Below, in pieces: positions 1 through 7,285 of a stretch of 25,292 bases of DNA; positions within the stretch are counted from its first letter, which is position 1; every line of letters starts with the position of its first letter. The stretch is taken from positions 1-25,292 of the forward strand of contig CAZFLD010000063.1 in NCBI GenBank assembly GCA_964519835.1. The letters are read 5' to 3'. This DNA comes from CAZFLD01 sp964519835. Lineage in GTDB: Bacteria > Spirochaetota > Spirochaetia > DSM-27196 > CAZFLD01. Under the pieces are notes generated by a model. That model worked only from the letters and a program-made list of their open reading frames with translations, did not search any database and was not told where the DNA came from. The translations under genes were made by a program, and so were the position numbers.

Positions 1-71
1 TGTCACAATTCCCGCATGGATTGCCTTTCGCCGCTGGTAGGGCATGGCCCGGCCCCAACGCGTGCCGTCGC

Positions 72-1268
72 CTATTCTTCCCGGCGGGTGAGCAGCCTGA
101 TCACGTCGGGCTGATCCCGGATTGATTGTCGTGTGGCCTCATCGGCTTCGTCGTCGAGGCGGAGAATACATGACGCGGACGTGCCGCCCTCAAAAATTGT
201 GTTCTCCATTTCTTCGATGTTGATTCCCGCCTGACGCAGTGCTTGCAGGACGCCCGCCAAAACGCCGACGCGGTTGTGGTGTCGGACGACCAAAATGTGC
301 CGTGCCGGCGTTCGCTCCCGTAGGTTCACGGCATTGACCGGGTGTCCCTTGTGGATAAACGACTCCACTATCGCGACCACCTCATCGGCGACCGCTTCGC
401 GGCTCTGGTCGGTGGAGGCGCCGATGTGTGGTGTCAGGGCGCCGACGGTACCGGCCGTGGGAACGGCAAACTCCGCCTCGGAGCTTGCCGGCTCATCGTC
501 GTACACGTCCAGCGCGAGCTTGATGCCCTTGGTGGATGCCGCCTCGAACATGGCGGCGGAATCGACCACGTCGCCCCGCGCCGTGTTCACGAAGATGCCG
601 CCCGGGCGCATGGCCGCAAAAAAGTCGCGGCCGAGGAATCGCTTTGTCTGCTCGGTGCCGGCAAGGTGCACCGATACCACGTCGGACATCGTGGCGAGCT
701 CGGTCGGCTGGGCGGCGAAGTGGACGCCTAATGCCGCGGCCGTTTGCGGCGTGAGGCTCCGCGACCACGCGGCCACCTCCATCTCCAAACCGCGGGCGCG
801 CTGCGCCAGGGCCCTGCCGATTGAGCCAAGCCCGACAATTCCCAGTGTCCTTCCCGCAAGGCCGCGCGACTTACCGTACTCGCCTTTGCGCCAACGGCCC
901 GCCCGCAGGTCCGCCGATGCATCCACAATCCGACGGTCGGTCGCGATGATCAGCCCAAGCGCCAACTCTGCGACCGCCTTTGTGTTTTTGCCGGGGCAGT
1001 TGGCCACGTAAATGCCGCGGTCGCCGGCCGCCTCCATGTCGATGGTGTTGACTCCGGCGCCCGCCCGAATGATCAAAGCCAACTCGGGGGCGGCATCGAT
1101 AATTGTGCGGTTCACCTTTGTGGACCGCACCACGAGTATCTCGGCGCCACCAATCGCCTCGGCGAGCGTGTCTCCCTTGAGGCTCGTATCCACCCGTACA
1201 GTTATCCCAAGTGCCTCGAGGTTTGGTACCGCGCTCGGCGCGAGTGAATCCGCAATCAAGACCTCCAT
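72..1268 (-). CDS. serA: D-3-phosphoglycerate dehydrogenase (short form with C-terminal ACT domain)
   Basis: Catalyses NAD-dependent oxidation of 3-phosphoglycerate to 3-phosphohydroxypyruvate, the first step of serine biosynthesis, in the cytoplasm. The 398-residue product has the 2-hydroxyacid dehydrogenase layout. The Rossmann motif GLGSIG is at 146-151, and the conserved NTARG stretch at 228-232 carries catalytic Arg231. A DEP motif ends in Glu260, and the PHIGAST motif places the catalytic His at 281. An ACT domain follows at about 323-398 (HILVVRHHNRVGVLAGVL), the usual site of allosteric control by serine. The length fits the short ACT-bearing class that lacks the extra ASB domain. The ATG is preceded by GAGGG about 10 nt upstream and lies 6 nt after the stop of the DUF1499 gene, so it is probably the last gene of the long minus-strand operon. 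The 71 nt beyond its stop hold no recognisable gene. Confidence 0.93.
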   Translation of the reverse strand: MEVLIADSLAPSAVPNLEALGITVRVDTSLKGDTLAEAIGGAEILVVRSTKVNRTIIDAAPELALIIRAGAGVNTIDMEAAGDRGIYVANCPGKNTKAVAELALGLIIATDRRIVDASADLRAGRWRKGEYGKSRGLAGRTLGIVGLGSIGRALAQRARGLEMEVAAWSRSLTPQTAAALGVHFAAQPTELATMSDVVSVHLAGTEQTKRFLGRDFFAAMRPGGIFVNTARGDVVDSAAMFEAASTKGIKLALDVYDDEPASSEAEFAVPTAGTVGALTPHIGASTDQSREAVADEVVAIVESFIHKGHPVNAVNLRERTPARHILVVRHHNRVGVLAGVLQALRQAGINIEEMENTIFEGGTSASCILRLDDEADEATRQSIRDQPDVIRLLTRREE

Positions 1269-1274
1269 GGCTTG

Positions 1275-1724
1275 TTAACCCTCCGTGTCGCCAAAATGCG
1301 CCCGAATCTCTTCGACGCGGTTTCGATTTACGCCCAGATCCGAGTGGCCGACGCGGCTTGCGGACCGGAGATTGATGGTCCCGTTTTGATCGAACAAAAA
1401 CTCAACGTCGTCAACAAAGCGAAAGACCCGCGAGCGGAACTCGAAATGGAGGTAGTTGTCCTCTTCGGTTATCAAGCTGGTTCGAGGCATTGCCGCCACA
1501 ACTTCTTTTAGCCGGGAGCGGGCTTCGACGACGGACCCGGTAAACTGGAGCGGGTCAATGCCGTGTTCCGCGTCCGTCTCATAGCTGGAGACACAGTTCG
1601 GCGACTCCGGACAGGGCGCCAACCGGCCGCCGGAGGGGCCGATATTGTCCGGCATTGTCGCCGCACAGCTCACGAGCAAGCCGGCCGCCAATCCGATACC
1701 TGCGGTAGCGATGCCATGTTTCAT
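1275..1724 (-). CDS. DUF1499-family lipoprotein
   Basis: A 149-residue protein with a lipoprotein signal: a short basic start (MKHG), a hydrophobic stretch at about 5-17, and LVSC as lipobox with Cys20. The mature part matches the DUF1499 pattern. It has a CPESPNCVSS segment near the N-terminus, where two cysteines could form a disulfide. It also has the family's C-terminal RSASRVGHSDLGVNRNR block, which typically follows a segment like FVDDVEFLF. The molecular function of DUF1499 is unknown to me. The protein is probably anchored to the outer face of the inner membrane or to the outer membrane. Its ATG overlaps the holA stop as ATGA (1721-1724), indicating translational coupling, and serA follows after 6 nt. 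Family assignment is firm; function is not. Confidence 0.82.
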   Translation of the reverse strand: MKHGIATAGIGLAAGLLVSCAATMPDNIGPSGGRLAPCPESPNCVSSYETDAEHGIDPLQFTGSVVEARSRLKEVVAAMPRTSLITEEDNYLHFEFRSRVFRFVDDVEFLFDQNGTINLRSASRVGHSDLGVNRNRVEEIRAHFGDTEG

Positions 1725-2722
1725 ACTAAAAGCCTCCCAGTTTGGTGTTTTCTAAAACGAGAAAGGTCCTTGAGCGCAATTGCCAGTATCACAAGCTCCA
1801 GCAAACAGTACGAAAGCCCGGAGCCGATACTTCGCACCGTTTCTTCGTAGTCGGCAAGTCCACTCAAGATGGAAAGGAGATCACCGGCGGAGTACCGACG
1901 GGCTCCGTTTTGCATGTCCGACCGACGGCGCTTCCCTAGAATCTTGTTTTGCCGGAAGTAGGTGTCGGGCGCCACCCCGGAGTCGACCGCCATACGAAAG
2001 TTGAGGAGCTCGGTAAAGAGCCGTACCAGGCCCGAGCCTAATGACGAGGATTGGCTGCCCCCGGAAAGGTGAAGTTTCGCCAAGATCGAAAGGCTCCGCG
2101 CCGCGTCACCGGACAAGAGGGCGTTGAAAAGGGTAAACAGCGTCTCGTCGCGGCTGTGATAGATGTAGCGCTCAACATCCTCCGATGTGACTTCGCGTTT
2201 GCCCGGCAACATCGTGACCAAGTGATCACACTCGGCACCCATCTCGATAGTGTTGCCGGCAACAAGCTCCACAAAGAGCTCCAGAGCCTCGCCGTCAATT
2301 CCGTAGCCCAGTTTCTTGAGGTACGACGCTACCCAACGCTGTTTTTTGTCTTCGAATAGCTCCCAAAAGATGCGTTTTTGGTCGCCGGCGACGAGCGCAT
2401 CCAGGCGCTTGTCTACTCTGACCTCGTCGGAAATAAGGACCACCGCCTTGCTCGGACCGGACGACAAAACGATGTGTGCAAGCGTCTCGAATTGGTCTTT
2501 TTTCGAGAATTGCTCGACGTTGAGTATCTGGACAAGTCGCGCGGAGGAGAAAAGCGATTCTGTACGAAGGTCGGCGGCCACGCTATCGAGGTCCATTTCA
2601 AAGGCGTAATGCCGTGAGGTCTCCGCCGGACCGTTGGCTTCCTCGAGTCGTGCTCGAATCCGCGCGACAAACTCGGCCTTCTCCCCAATTTCCGGACCGA
2701 GGAGAAGGAAGGCGTTACTCAT
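1721..2722 (-). CDS. holA: DNA polymerase III, delta subunit
   Basis: The delta subunit opens the beta sliding clamp within the clamp-loader complex during replication. The 333-residue length is normal. The family is divergent, but several landmarks fit. An N-terminal FLLLGPEIGEK stands where clamp loaders have a degenerate P-loop. LRTESLFSSARLVQIL (about 53-68) matches the characteristic 'T-x-SLF' strand of delta. RDETLFTLFNALLSGD in the middle corresponds to the domain II/III helices. The start overlaps the lexA stop by 8 nt, and the stop overlaps the next ATG (ATGA), so the gene sits inside a tightly coupled operon. Placement beside lexA is a suggestive DNA-metabolism pairing. An alternative reading as an unrelated AAA-like protein is unlikely. 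Confidence 0.82.
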   Translation of the reverse strand: MSNAFLLLGPEIGEKAEFVARIRARLEEANGPAETSRHYAFEMDLDSVAADLRTESLFSSARLVQILNVEQFSKKDQFETLAHIVLSSGPSKAVVLISDEVRVDKRLDALVAGDQKRIFWELFEDKKQRWVASYLKKLGYGIDGEALELFVELVAGNTIEMGAECDHLVTMLPGKREVTSEDVERYIYHSRDETLFTLFNALLSGDAARSLSILAKLHLSGGSQSSSLGSGLVRLFTELLNFRMAVDSGVAPDTYFRQNKILGKRRRSDMQNGARRYSAGDLLSILSGLADYEETVRSIGSGLSYCLLELVILAIALKDLSRFRKHQTGRLLV

Positions 2723-3314
2723 AGTTCCGTACGAGGTGGGCGAGTTTGCCTAGTACGCGTAGTTCCTGGGTGTAGAGGGGAGGGTACTCGGGATTCTCGG
2801 CCTGGAGGCGTACCCGATTCTTCTCTTTGTAAAACCGCTTGATTGTTACAGAGTCATCGAGAAGGGCGACAACAATGTCGCCGTTGTTGGCGGTCGGCTG
2901 TTGCCGGATAACGGCAATGTCGCCGTCCATGATTCCGGCGCCGGTCATGCTGTCGCCACGCACCTGGAGGGCGAAGTGGGCGCCGCCGGCCAAAACCTGC
3001 TGTGGGACCGGCACCGTGCCCTCGTAGTTCTCGTCGGCAAACACCGGCCGACCCGCCGCCACGTGGCCGAGCAAGGGCACTCGGGCTATCGACTCGTCCT
3101 CCCGCCCGGCCAGAACCTCGATTGCCCGGGAGCGATTTGTGTTACAGCGGATAAAGCCCTTCTTTTCCAATGCCTTTACGTGGTCGTAGGCGCCTTTGAC
3201 GGAGATGGAGAAGTGTTCAGAGATCTCCCGGATCGTCGGCGGGAAGCGATGGAGCTCCAAGTAGCGTTTTATCAAGTCGAGAACTTCTGATTGCCGCTTG
3301 GTGATCGACTTCAT
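2715..3314 (-). CDS. lexA: LexA SOS repressor (self-cleaving)
   Basis: Represses the SOS DNA-damage regulon and is inactivated by RecA-stimulated self-cleavage. The 199-residue protein has the winged-helix N-domain at about 1-70 (MKSITKRQSEVLDLI; recognition region SISVKGAYDHVKALEKKG). The scissile Ala87-Gly88 bond lies in HVAAGRP. The catalytic dyad is Ser122 (GDSM) and Lys159 (SVTIKRF). All residues needed for autoproteolysis are present. The recognition helix has SVKGAYDHV rather than the SxxAVxxHL pattern of E. coli LexA, so the operator may differ from the enterobacterial box. The ATG overlaps the upstream response-regulator stop (ATGA, 3311-3314) and no strong Shine-Dalgarno precedes it, so translation is probably coupled. 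A palindrome at 3326-3344 may allow autoregulation from inside the operon. Confidence 0.95.
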   Translation of the reverse strand: MKSITKRQSEVLDLIKRYLELHRFPPTIREISEHFSISVKGAYDHVKALEKKGFIRCNTNRSRAIEVLAGREDESIARVPLLGHVAAGRPVFADENYEGTVPVPQQVLAGGAHFALQVRGDSMTGAGIMDGDIAVIRQQPTANNGDIVVALLDDSVTIKRFYKEKNRVRLQAENPEYPPLYTQELRVLGKLAHLVRNYE

Positions 3315-4666
3315 TTTTTTGTGTTGATACCGAACTTCCGTATCTTTCCGTGCAAATTGCTGGGGTAAATACCCAGCTCCTGCGCCGTCCGGGAGATATT
3401 GTAGCCGTTTAGCTCGAGATTGTGGACTAGAAACGCCCGCTCAAAGGTGTCCTTTGCTTCGTTCAGGCCCATCCCCTCATACTCCTCAAACGCAGGGGCG
3501 GCACCGGAATCTCCCCTCGCTCCGAGATGATGCTCTACGGCTTCAGCGGATATCTCCGGCTCCTCGACCATGATAGTAACCCGTTCCACAAAGTTCTTCA
3601 ATTCACGGATGTTTCCCGGCCAGTCGAACTCCATCAGTCGGGCCATGGCGTCGGGACTAAACGATTTCGGCGCCTCGTCTTTCCGCCTCTCGGCGAAGTA
3701 TTCCACCAGCAGCGGTATGTCGTCCCGCCGATCGCGAAGTGGCGGCACCTGAATTGTTATCACATTAAGCCGATAGTAGAGGTCTTCGCGGAACCGTCCC
3801 TCGCTTATTTCCTGGTGGATGTTTTTGTTGGTTGCGGCTATCAGCCTTACGTCAACATCCAGCTGCTCTTCGCCGCCGACGCGCTCGAACTTGAGCTCTT
3901 GAGTGACGCGCAGTACCTTGGCCTGGGCGGAGGGGGACATGTCGGCAACCTCGTCCAAAAACAGGGTCCCGGTGTGAGCTACCTCGAACTTGCCACGTCG
4001 TTTGGCGTGGGCGCTTGTAAATGCCCCCTTCTCGTGACCAAAGAGCTCGCTCTCCAGGAGTGAGTCCGGAATTGCCGCGCAATTCACCTCTTGGAAGGGG
4101 CCGTCGGCCCGGCTGCTCTTCCGGTGAATCTCCCGTGCGACCAGCTCTTTGCCGGTGCCGTTCTCACCGAGGATAAGAATCCGCGCATCGCTCTTTGCAC
4201 TCTGGTCGATAAGCGTCCGTACCCGCGCGATACCCTCACTGCGACCGATGATGTCGTTCTGCCCGCTCAGACTGTTCTTGAGAGTGCGATTCTCCACGCG
4301 AAGGTTGTGATGCTCTATGGCGTTGCGAGCCGCCGTAAGGACACGATCCAAGCTCAACGGCTTTTCTAAGAAGTCGAATGCCCCTATCTTGACGGCCTTG
4401 ACCGCCATGTCGATGTTGCCGTGTCCCGAGATAACAATCACCACTGTGTCCGGGTAGTTGGCCTTGATCTCCTCAAGCACATCCATGCCGCCCCTATTGG
4501 GCAACCAGATGTCCAGAAAGACCACGTCAACGAGTTCCACCTTGAGTTTTTCGAGTGCGACGATGCCGTCTTCGGCCGTGACCACCTCGTAGCCCTCATC
4601 GCCAAGGATGCCGGACAGGACGTCGCGGATCCCGGGCTCGTCGTCTACAACCAATACACTGCTCAT
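3311..4666 (-). CDS. Sigma-54-dependent response regulator (NtrX/AtoC-like)
   Basis: A 451-residue enhancer-binding protein that, when phosphorylated, should remodel sigma-54 RNA polymerase at target promoters. Receiver domain at 1-120: acidic pair Asp8/Asp9, phosphoacceptor Asp52 and Lys102. AAA+ domain at about 138-370: Walker A GENGTGKE at 167-174, sigma-54 contact loop GAFTSA at 214-219, Walker B LFLDEV at 235-240, and a second-region RFREDLYYRL. Fis-type HTH at about 405-445, with NISRTAQELGIYPSNLHGKI resembling NtrX-type tails. The contact loop reads GAFTSA where GAFTGA is the consensus. The gene is coupled by ATGA overlaps to the kinase upstream (4663-4666) and to lexA downstream. rpoN is encoded in the same strand run, so its sigma factor is local. 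NtrX versus AtoC naming cannot be settled from sequence alone. Confidence 0.92.
   Translation of the reverse strand: MSSVLVVDDEPGIRDVLSGILGDEGYEVVTAEDGIVALEKLKVELVDVVFLDIWLPNRGGMDVLEEIKANYPDTVVIVISGHGNIDMAVKAVKIGAFDFLEKPLSLDRVLTAARNAIEHHNLRVENRTLKNSLSGQNDIIGRSEGIARVRTLIDQSAKSDARILILGENGTGKELVAREIHRKSSRADGPFQEVNCAAIPDSLLESELFGHEKGAFTSAHAKRRGKFEVAHTGTLFLDEVADMSPSAQAKVLRVTQELKFERVGGEEQLDVDVRLIAATNKNIHQEISEGRFREDLYYRLNVITIQVPPLRDRRDDIPLLVEYFAERRKDEAPKSFSPDAMARLMEFDWPGNIRELKNFVERVTIMVEEPEISAEAVEHHLGARGDSGAAPAFEEYEGMGLNEAKDTFERAFLVHNLELNGYNISRTAQELGIYPSNLHGKIRKFGINTKK
3326..3344 (-). promoter_or_regulatory. Candidate LexA operator: 19-bp near-perfect palindrome upstream of lexA
   Basis: GATACCGAACTTCCGTATC has 9-nt arms around a central C that match at 8 of 9 positions. 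It ends 12 nt upstream of the lexA start codon, inside the last codons of the response-regulator gene. LexA proteins commonly bind palindromes overlapping their own promoters. The CGAAC half resembles the Gram-positive-type half-site but the other half does not. It is also coding sequence (RKFGI), so the symmetry could be coincidental. No clear -35/-10 pair was seen beside it. Confidence 0.35.
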
Positions 4667-6459
4667 GAAACCTCGTTGTCCCCTTCAGCCGCCGGCAGAT
4701 CCACAAAAAACGTCGTGCCCGTTCCGGCTCCGGTCTCGAACCAAATCTGCCCTCTATGGTCGGCGACGATACGCTCGACTATCGCAAGCCCAAGCCCCGT
4801 GCCGTGCTCCCGAGTGGTAAAATAGGGGTTAAACACCTGGTTTTGGAAGGCCGGTGCAATGCCGGGGCCGTTGTCAATAATTTGCAGCCGGGAGAACGGG
4901 CGGTTGCCCTTGCGAACAAGATCCGCCCGCACGACAATCGTGCCGCCTTCGCCCATCGCCTCGACCGCGTTGGTAAAGAGATTGGCGAGTATCTGCTTGA
5001 TCATTGAAGGATCGACTCGCGCCCGTAGGCTTTTGTCAATACCGTCAACGTCGAAGTGGGTGTGATCGTGGGCGCCGTAGGTCGTTGCCACCTCGTCGAC
5101 GAGGTGGCGCACGGACACCACCTGAACCTGCGGCTCCGGGAGCCGGCTGAAGCTACGAAATTCGGTCAGGAGGCGGTTAAGGCCCTCCACCTCTCTGATA
5201 ATGGATTCTACCGCCGGCTCGAGCGTCCGGTTTAGGTCTTTGGGGTTGGTTTTGTACTTGTGAAGCAGCCGCTCCGCCGATAGACGGATGGGGGTCAGCG
5301 GATTTTTGATCTCGTGGGCAAGCCGCTGCGCGATCTCCTGCCACGCCGCAACCTTTTCCGTCTGAAGCAGTTTTGTGCGGGAGCGCTCGAGCTCGGACAC
5401 CATTTGATTAAACGAGCCCACTAGGTGACTCAGGTCGTCCCGGTTGCGGGTCAACACACGAAAAGAGAAGTCCCCTTCCGCTACCCTGTGGGTAGCCTCC
5501 TCTAATTGCGCCAGGGGCCGAATGATCTCGTCACTGAGCAGGAAGCTCACCAGGATGGCCAAGAGGAAGAGGGGGATCGAGAAGAGTCCGTAAAAGAGGA
5601 CAATCGCCAACAAAAATGAGGACCGGAGGTTTTCGAGCTGGCCAAACGTGTCCGCGCTGCTTTGGATGCCCGCGGCCGTCTCGGTAAATCCCTGAGGAAG
5701 CTCGATACCCAAAAACGCGATAACGGGCCCGTCGGTTGTGCGCTCGGCTACCTTTATGCGCAGTGCTCCGACCGACCGTCCATCCGGTGCGGCGATACGG
5801 CCACGGGCAACAACGCCCACTTCGGCGGCCCGAGCTTCGCTGGGCGTGAGCTGCAAAAGCGGGTCTCCAAAGAACCCCACCTCCTGGTAGTCCTCCGTAA
5901 ACACCTGGAACGAATCAAGCTCCGGGTTAACCGGTTTGAGTGTGTTGAGCCAGATGAGATTTGGTTGCCGCAGGGCGCCGTCGATCAGGGTCGGAAACTG
6001 GCGCCACGCGGTGAACGAAATGAGGTTTTCCTCCTTGTCGCTTATGTATTCAATTGCGATGCCGATCGCTCCACGCAACGAGGTCCCGGTTTCCGTGCTG
6101 AACCACGTAAACATCGCAGTGTTGATAAAATTCACCGAGAGCACACCCTGCGGCACGGCGGCAAGAAGAATCAACAGGACAAAAAAGACAAGAAGCTTGG
6201 TCTTGAACGTAGCACCGGGCTTGTGACGAGCGCGATCCCGCGCCAGGCGGTAGACGTTTAGGATTATTGTTACCAGCAAAAAAAGCGGAAATACAATCGC
6301 CAGAAGGACGATAAAGACAACCGACAGAGGGTGGCTGAAGGTAAGATCCTGCAGGACCCGTGAGGAAAAGACAAGGACAAGAATAATCAATACAACGTAC
6401 AGTGAGACAACACTGATCAGTCCTGAGACGCTTGTAGTGGCTCCGCTGCGCCGTGTCAT
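4663..6459 (-). CDS. Membrane sensor histidine kinase (NtrY-like)
   Basis: Sensor of the two-component pair formed with the sigma-54 response regulator that follows it by ATGA overlap. The 598 residues begin with membrane helices at about 11-31, 44-70 and 88-108. A roughly 170-residue extracytoplasmic region (about 112-280) and a further membrane helix at 281-308 follow. A HAMP linker lies at about 310-362 (RPLAQLEEATHRVAEGDFS). The H-box is AHEIKNPLTPIRLSAERLL with phosphorylated His382. The N-box is NLFTNAVEAM, and the G-boxes are DNGPGIA (529-535) and GTGLGLA (553-559). The 'KNPLTPIRLSAERL' H-box is typical of the NtrY group. NtrY proteins usually carry a PAS domain after HAMP, and none is apparent here. 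The input signal is unknown. Confidence 0.9.
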   Translation of the reverse strand: MTRRSGATTSVSGLISVVSLYVVLIILVLVFSSRVLQDLTFSHPLSVVFIVLLAIVFPLFLLVTIILNVYRLARDRARHKPGATFKTKLLVFFVLLILLAAVPQGVLSVNFINTAMFTWFSTETGTSLRGAIGIAIEYISDKEENLISFTAWRQFPTLIDGALRQPNLIWLNTLKPVNPELDSFQVFTEDYQEVGFFGDPLLQLTPSEARAAEVGVVARGRIAAPDGRSVGALRIKVAERTTDGPVIAFLGIELPQGFTETAAGIQSSADTFGQLENLRSSFLLAIVLFYGLFSIPLFLLAILVSFLLSDEIIRPLAQLEEATHRVAEGDFSFRVLTRNRDDLSHLVGSFNQMVSELERSRTKLLQTEKVAAWQEIAQRLAHEIKNPLTPIRLSAERLLHKYKTNPKDLNRTLEPAVESIIREVEGLNRLLTEFRSFSRLPEPQVQVVSVRHLVDEVATTYGAHDHTHFDVDGIDKSLRARVDPSMIKQILANLFTNAVEAMGEGGTIVVRADLVRKGNRPFSRLQIIDNGPGIAPAFQNQVFNPYFTTREHGTGLGLAIVERIVADHRGQIWFETGAGTGTTFFVDLPAAEGDNEVS

Positions 6460-7079
6460 CCGTCGATCCCCGCCGTAAGGTCGAGCCGCGCTTCCGGAAG
6501 CGTGTGTGTGTAGTTGGGAAGCACGATACCGATTATCCCCAAAGAGTCCGAAAGACGAAAGTCCCGAACACGTACAATTACCCGGATGTAGGCGGACTCC
6601 GGGTCGCTCAAGTCCGCCAGGGGCAGCCAGTAGCCGTCCAGGGAGAACAGCCCACGGCGTAGCTCGTCCAAAGTCTCGGCAACTTGTTGCACACCGTTGT
6701 TCCGCTGAATCACATATGCGTCGTAGAATAAGTCGTGTTGTGCCCGGAGGGTGGGGGCGTATTCAACGACCAGTCGGTCGCCGAGCAGGCTTCCCAAGCC
6801 CTCCGCCGCCTCGTAGAGCCGAATCAGGTAGACTACTTCGGCAGTAAATCCTTGTTGAATGTTCCGGATGAGCGTCGAGTCATCGTACTGTACAACTTCG
6901 ATATCCAGGTGCAGGCCGTCGGGGCGGCGAGTGCCGTCCACAACAACCGACTGCGCCGTGAGCGGCTGGGGCGGCACAAGGCTAAAAGCCAGAAGCAGAG
7001 CCGCGAGAAGCGGGAGGCTACTCCTCTTCGAACCGATTTTCGAAGAGCCGAGCCAGTGCGTCGGCCGCCTCGTTTTCAT
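6456..7079 (-). CDS. DUF4390 domain exported protein
   Basis: A predicted exported protein of 207 residues with an unusually long basic N-region followed by a hydrophobic segment (SLPLLAALLLAFSLVPP) and a likely signal-peptidase site near LTAQS. The remainder is beta-rich with alternating hydrophobics (LHLDIEVVQYDD, IRVIVRVRDFRLSD) and fits the DUF4390 pattern, a family often encoded next to NtrY/NtrX-like genes. I chose the ATG at 7079 because GAGG stands 6 nt upstream. An in-frame GTG at 7085 is the alternative. The gene overlaps the 3' end of the HPr gene by about 60 nt. Its stop overlaps the sensor kinase start (ATGA-type junction at 6456-6459). It may modulate the extracytoplasmic domain of that kinase, which is inference from position only. 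Confidence 0.72.
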   Translation of the reverse strand: MKTRRPTHWLGSSKIGSKRSSLPLLAALLLAFSLVPPQPLTAQSVVVDGTRRPDGLHLDIEVVQYDDSTLIRNIQQGFTAEVVYLIRLYEAAEGLGSLLGDRLVVEYAPTLRAQHDLFYDAYVIQRNNGVQQVAETLDELRRGLFSLDGYWLPLADLSDPESAYIRVIVRVRDFRLSDSLGIIGIVLPNYTHTLPEARLDLTAGIDG

Positions 7080-7284
7080 CCTCACCCTCGGTGGTGATTG
7101 TCACCATGGAATCATAGCCCGCGCCCAGGGTTATGATTCCCATGATCGATTTGGCATTGATTTCTTCATCGTCCTTTTTTAGGAACACTTTGCAGGAAAA
7201 CTTCGTAGCAGTTTGAACGATAAGCGCGGCGGGCCGGGCATGGATGCCCGCGCGGTTCTTGATGGTGACGTCCTTTTGAACCAT
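7018..7284 (-). CDS. HPr-family phosphocarrier protein
   Basis: An 88-residue HPr that carries both regulatory residues. The phosphoenolpyruvate-dependent site His15 is in NRAGIHARPA, and the HprK-dependent site Ser46 is in AKSIMGIITLG. Both flanking motifs are close to consensus, so it should be a substrate of the HprK encoded immediately upstream. The open frame extends further (to 7359) inside hprK, but the ATG at 7284 gives the standard HPr N-terminus. It has GGGGAG 5 nt upstream and lies 1 nt after the hprK stop. No enzyme I or sugar-specific EII gene is in the window, so it may act mainly in regulation rather than sugar transport. The name ptsH or ptsO cannot be decided here. Confidence 0.94.
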   Translation of the reverse strand: MVQKDVTIKNRAGIHARPAALIVQTATKFSCKVFLKKDDEEINAKSIMGIITLGAGYDSMVTITTEGEDENEAADALARLFENRFEEE

Positions 7285-7285
7285 G

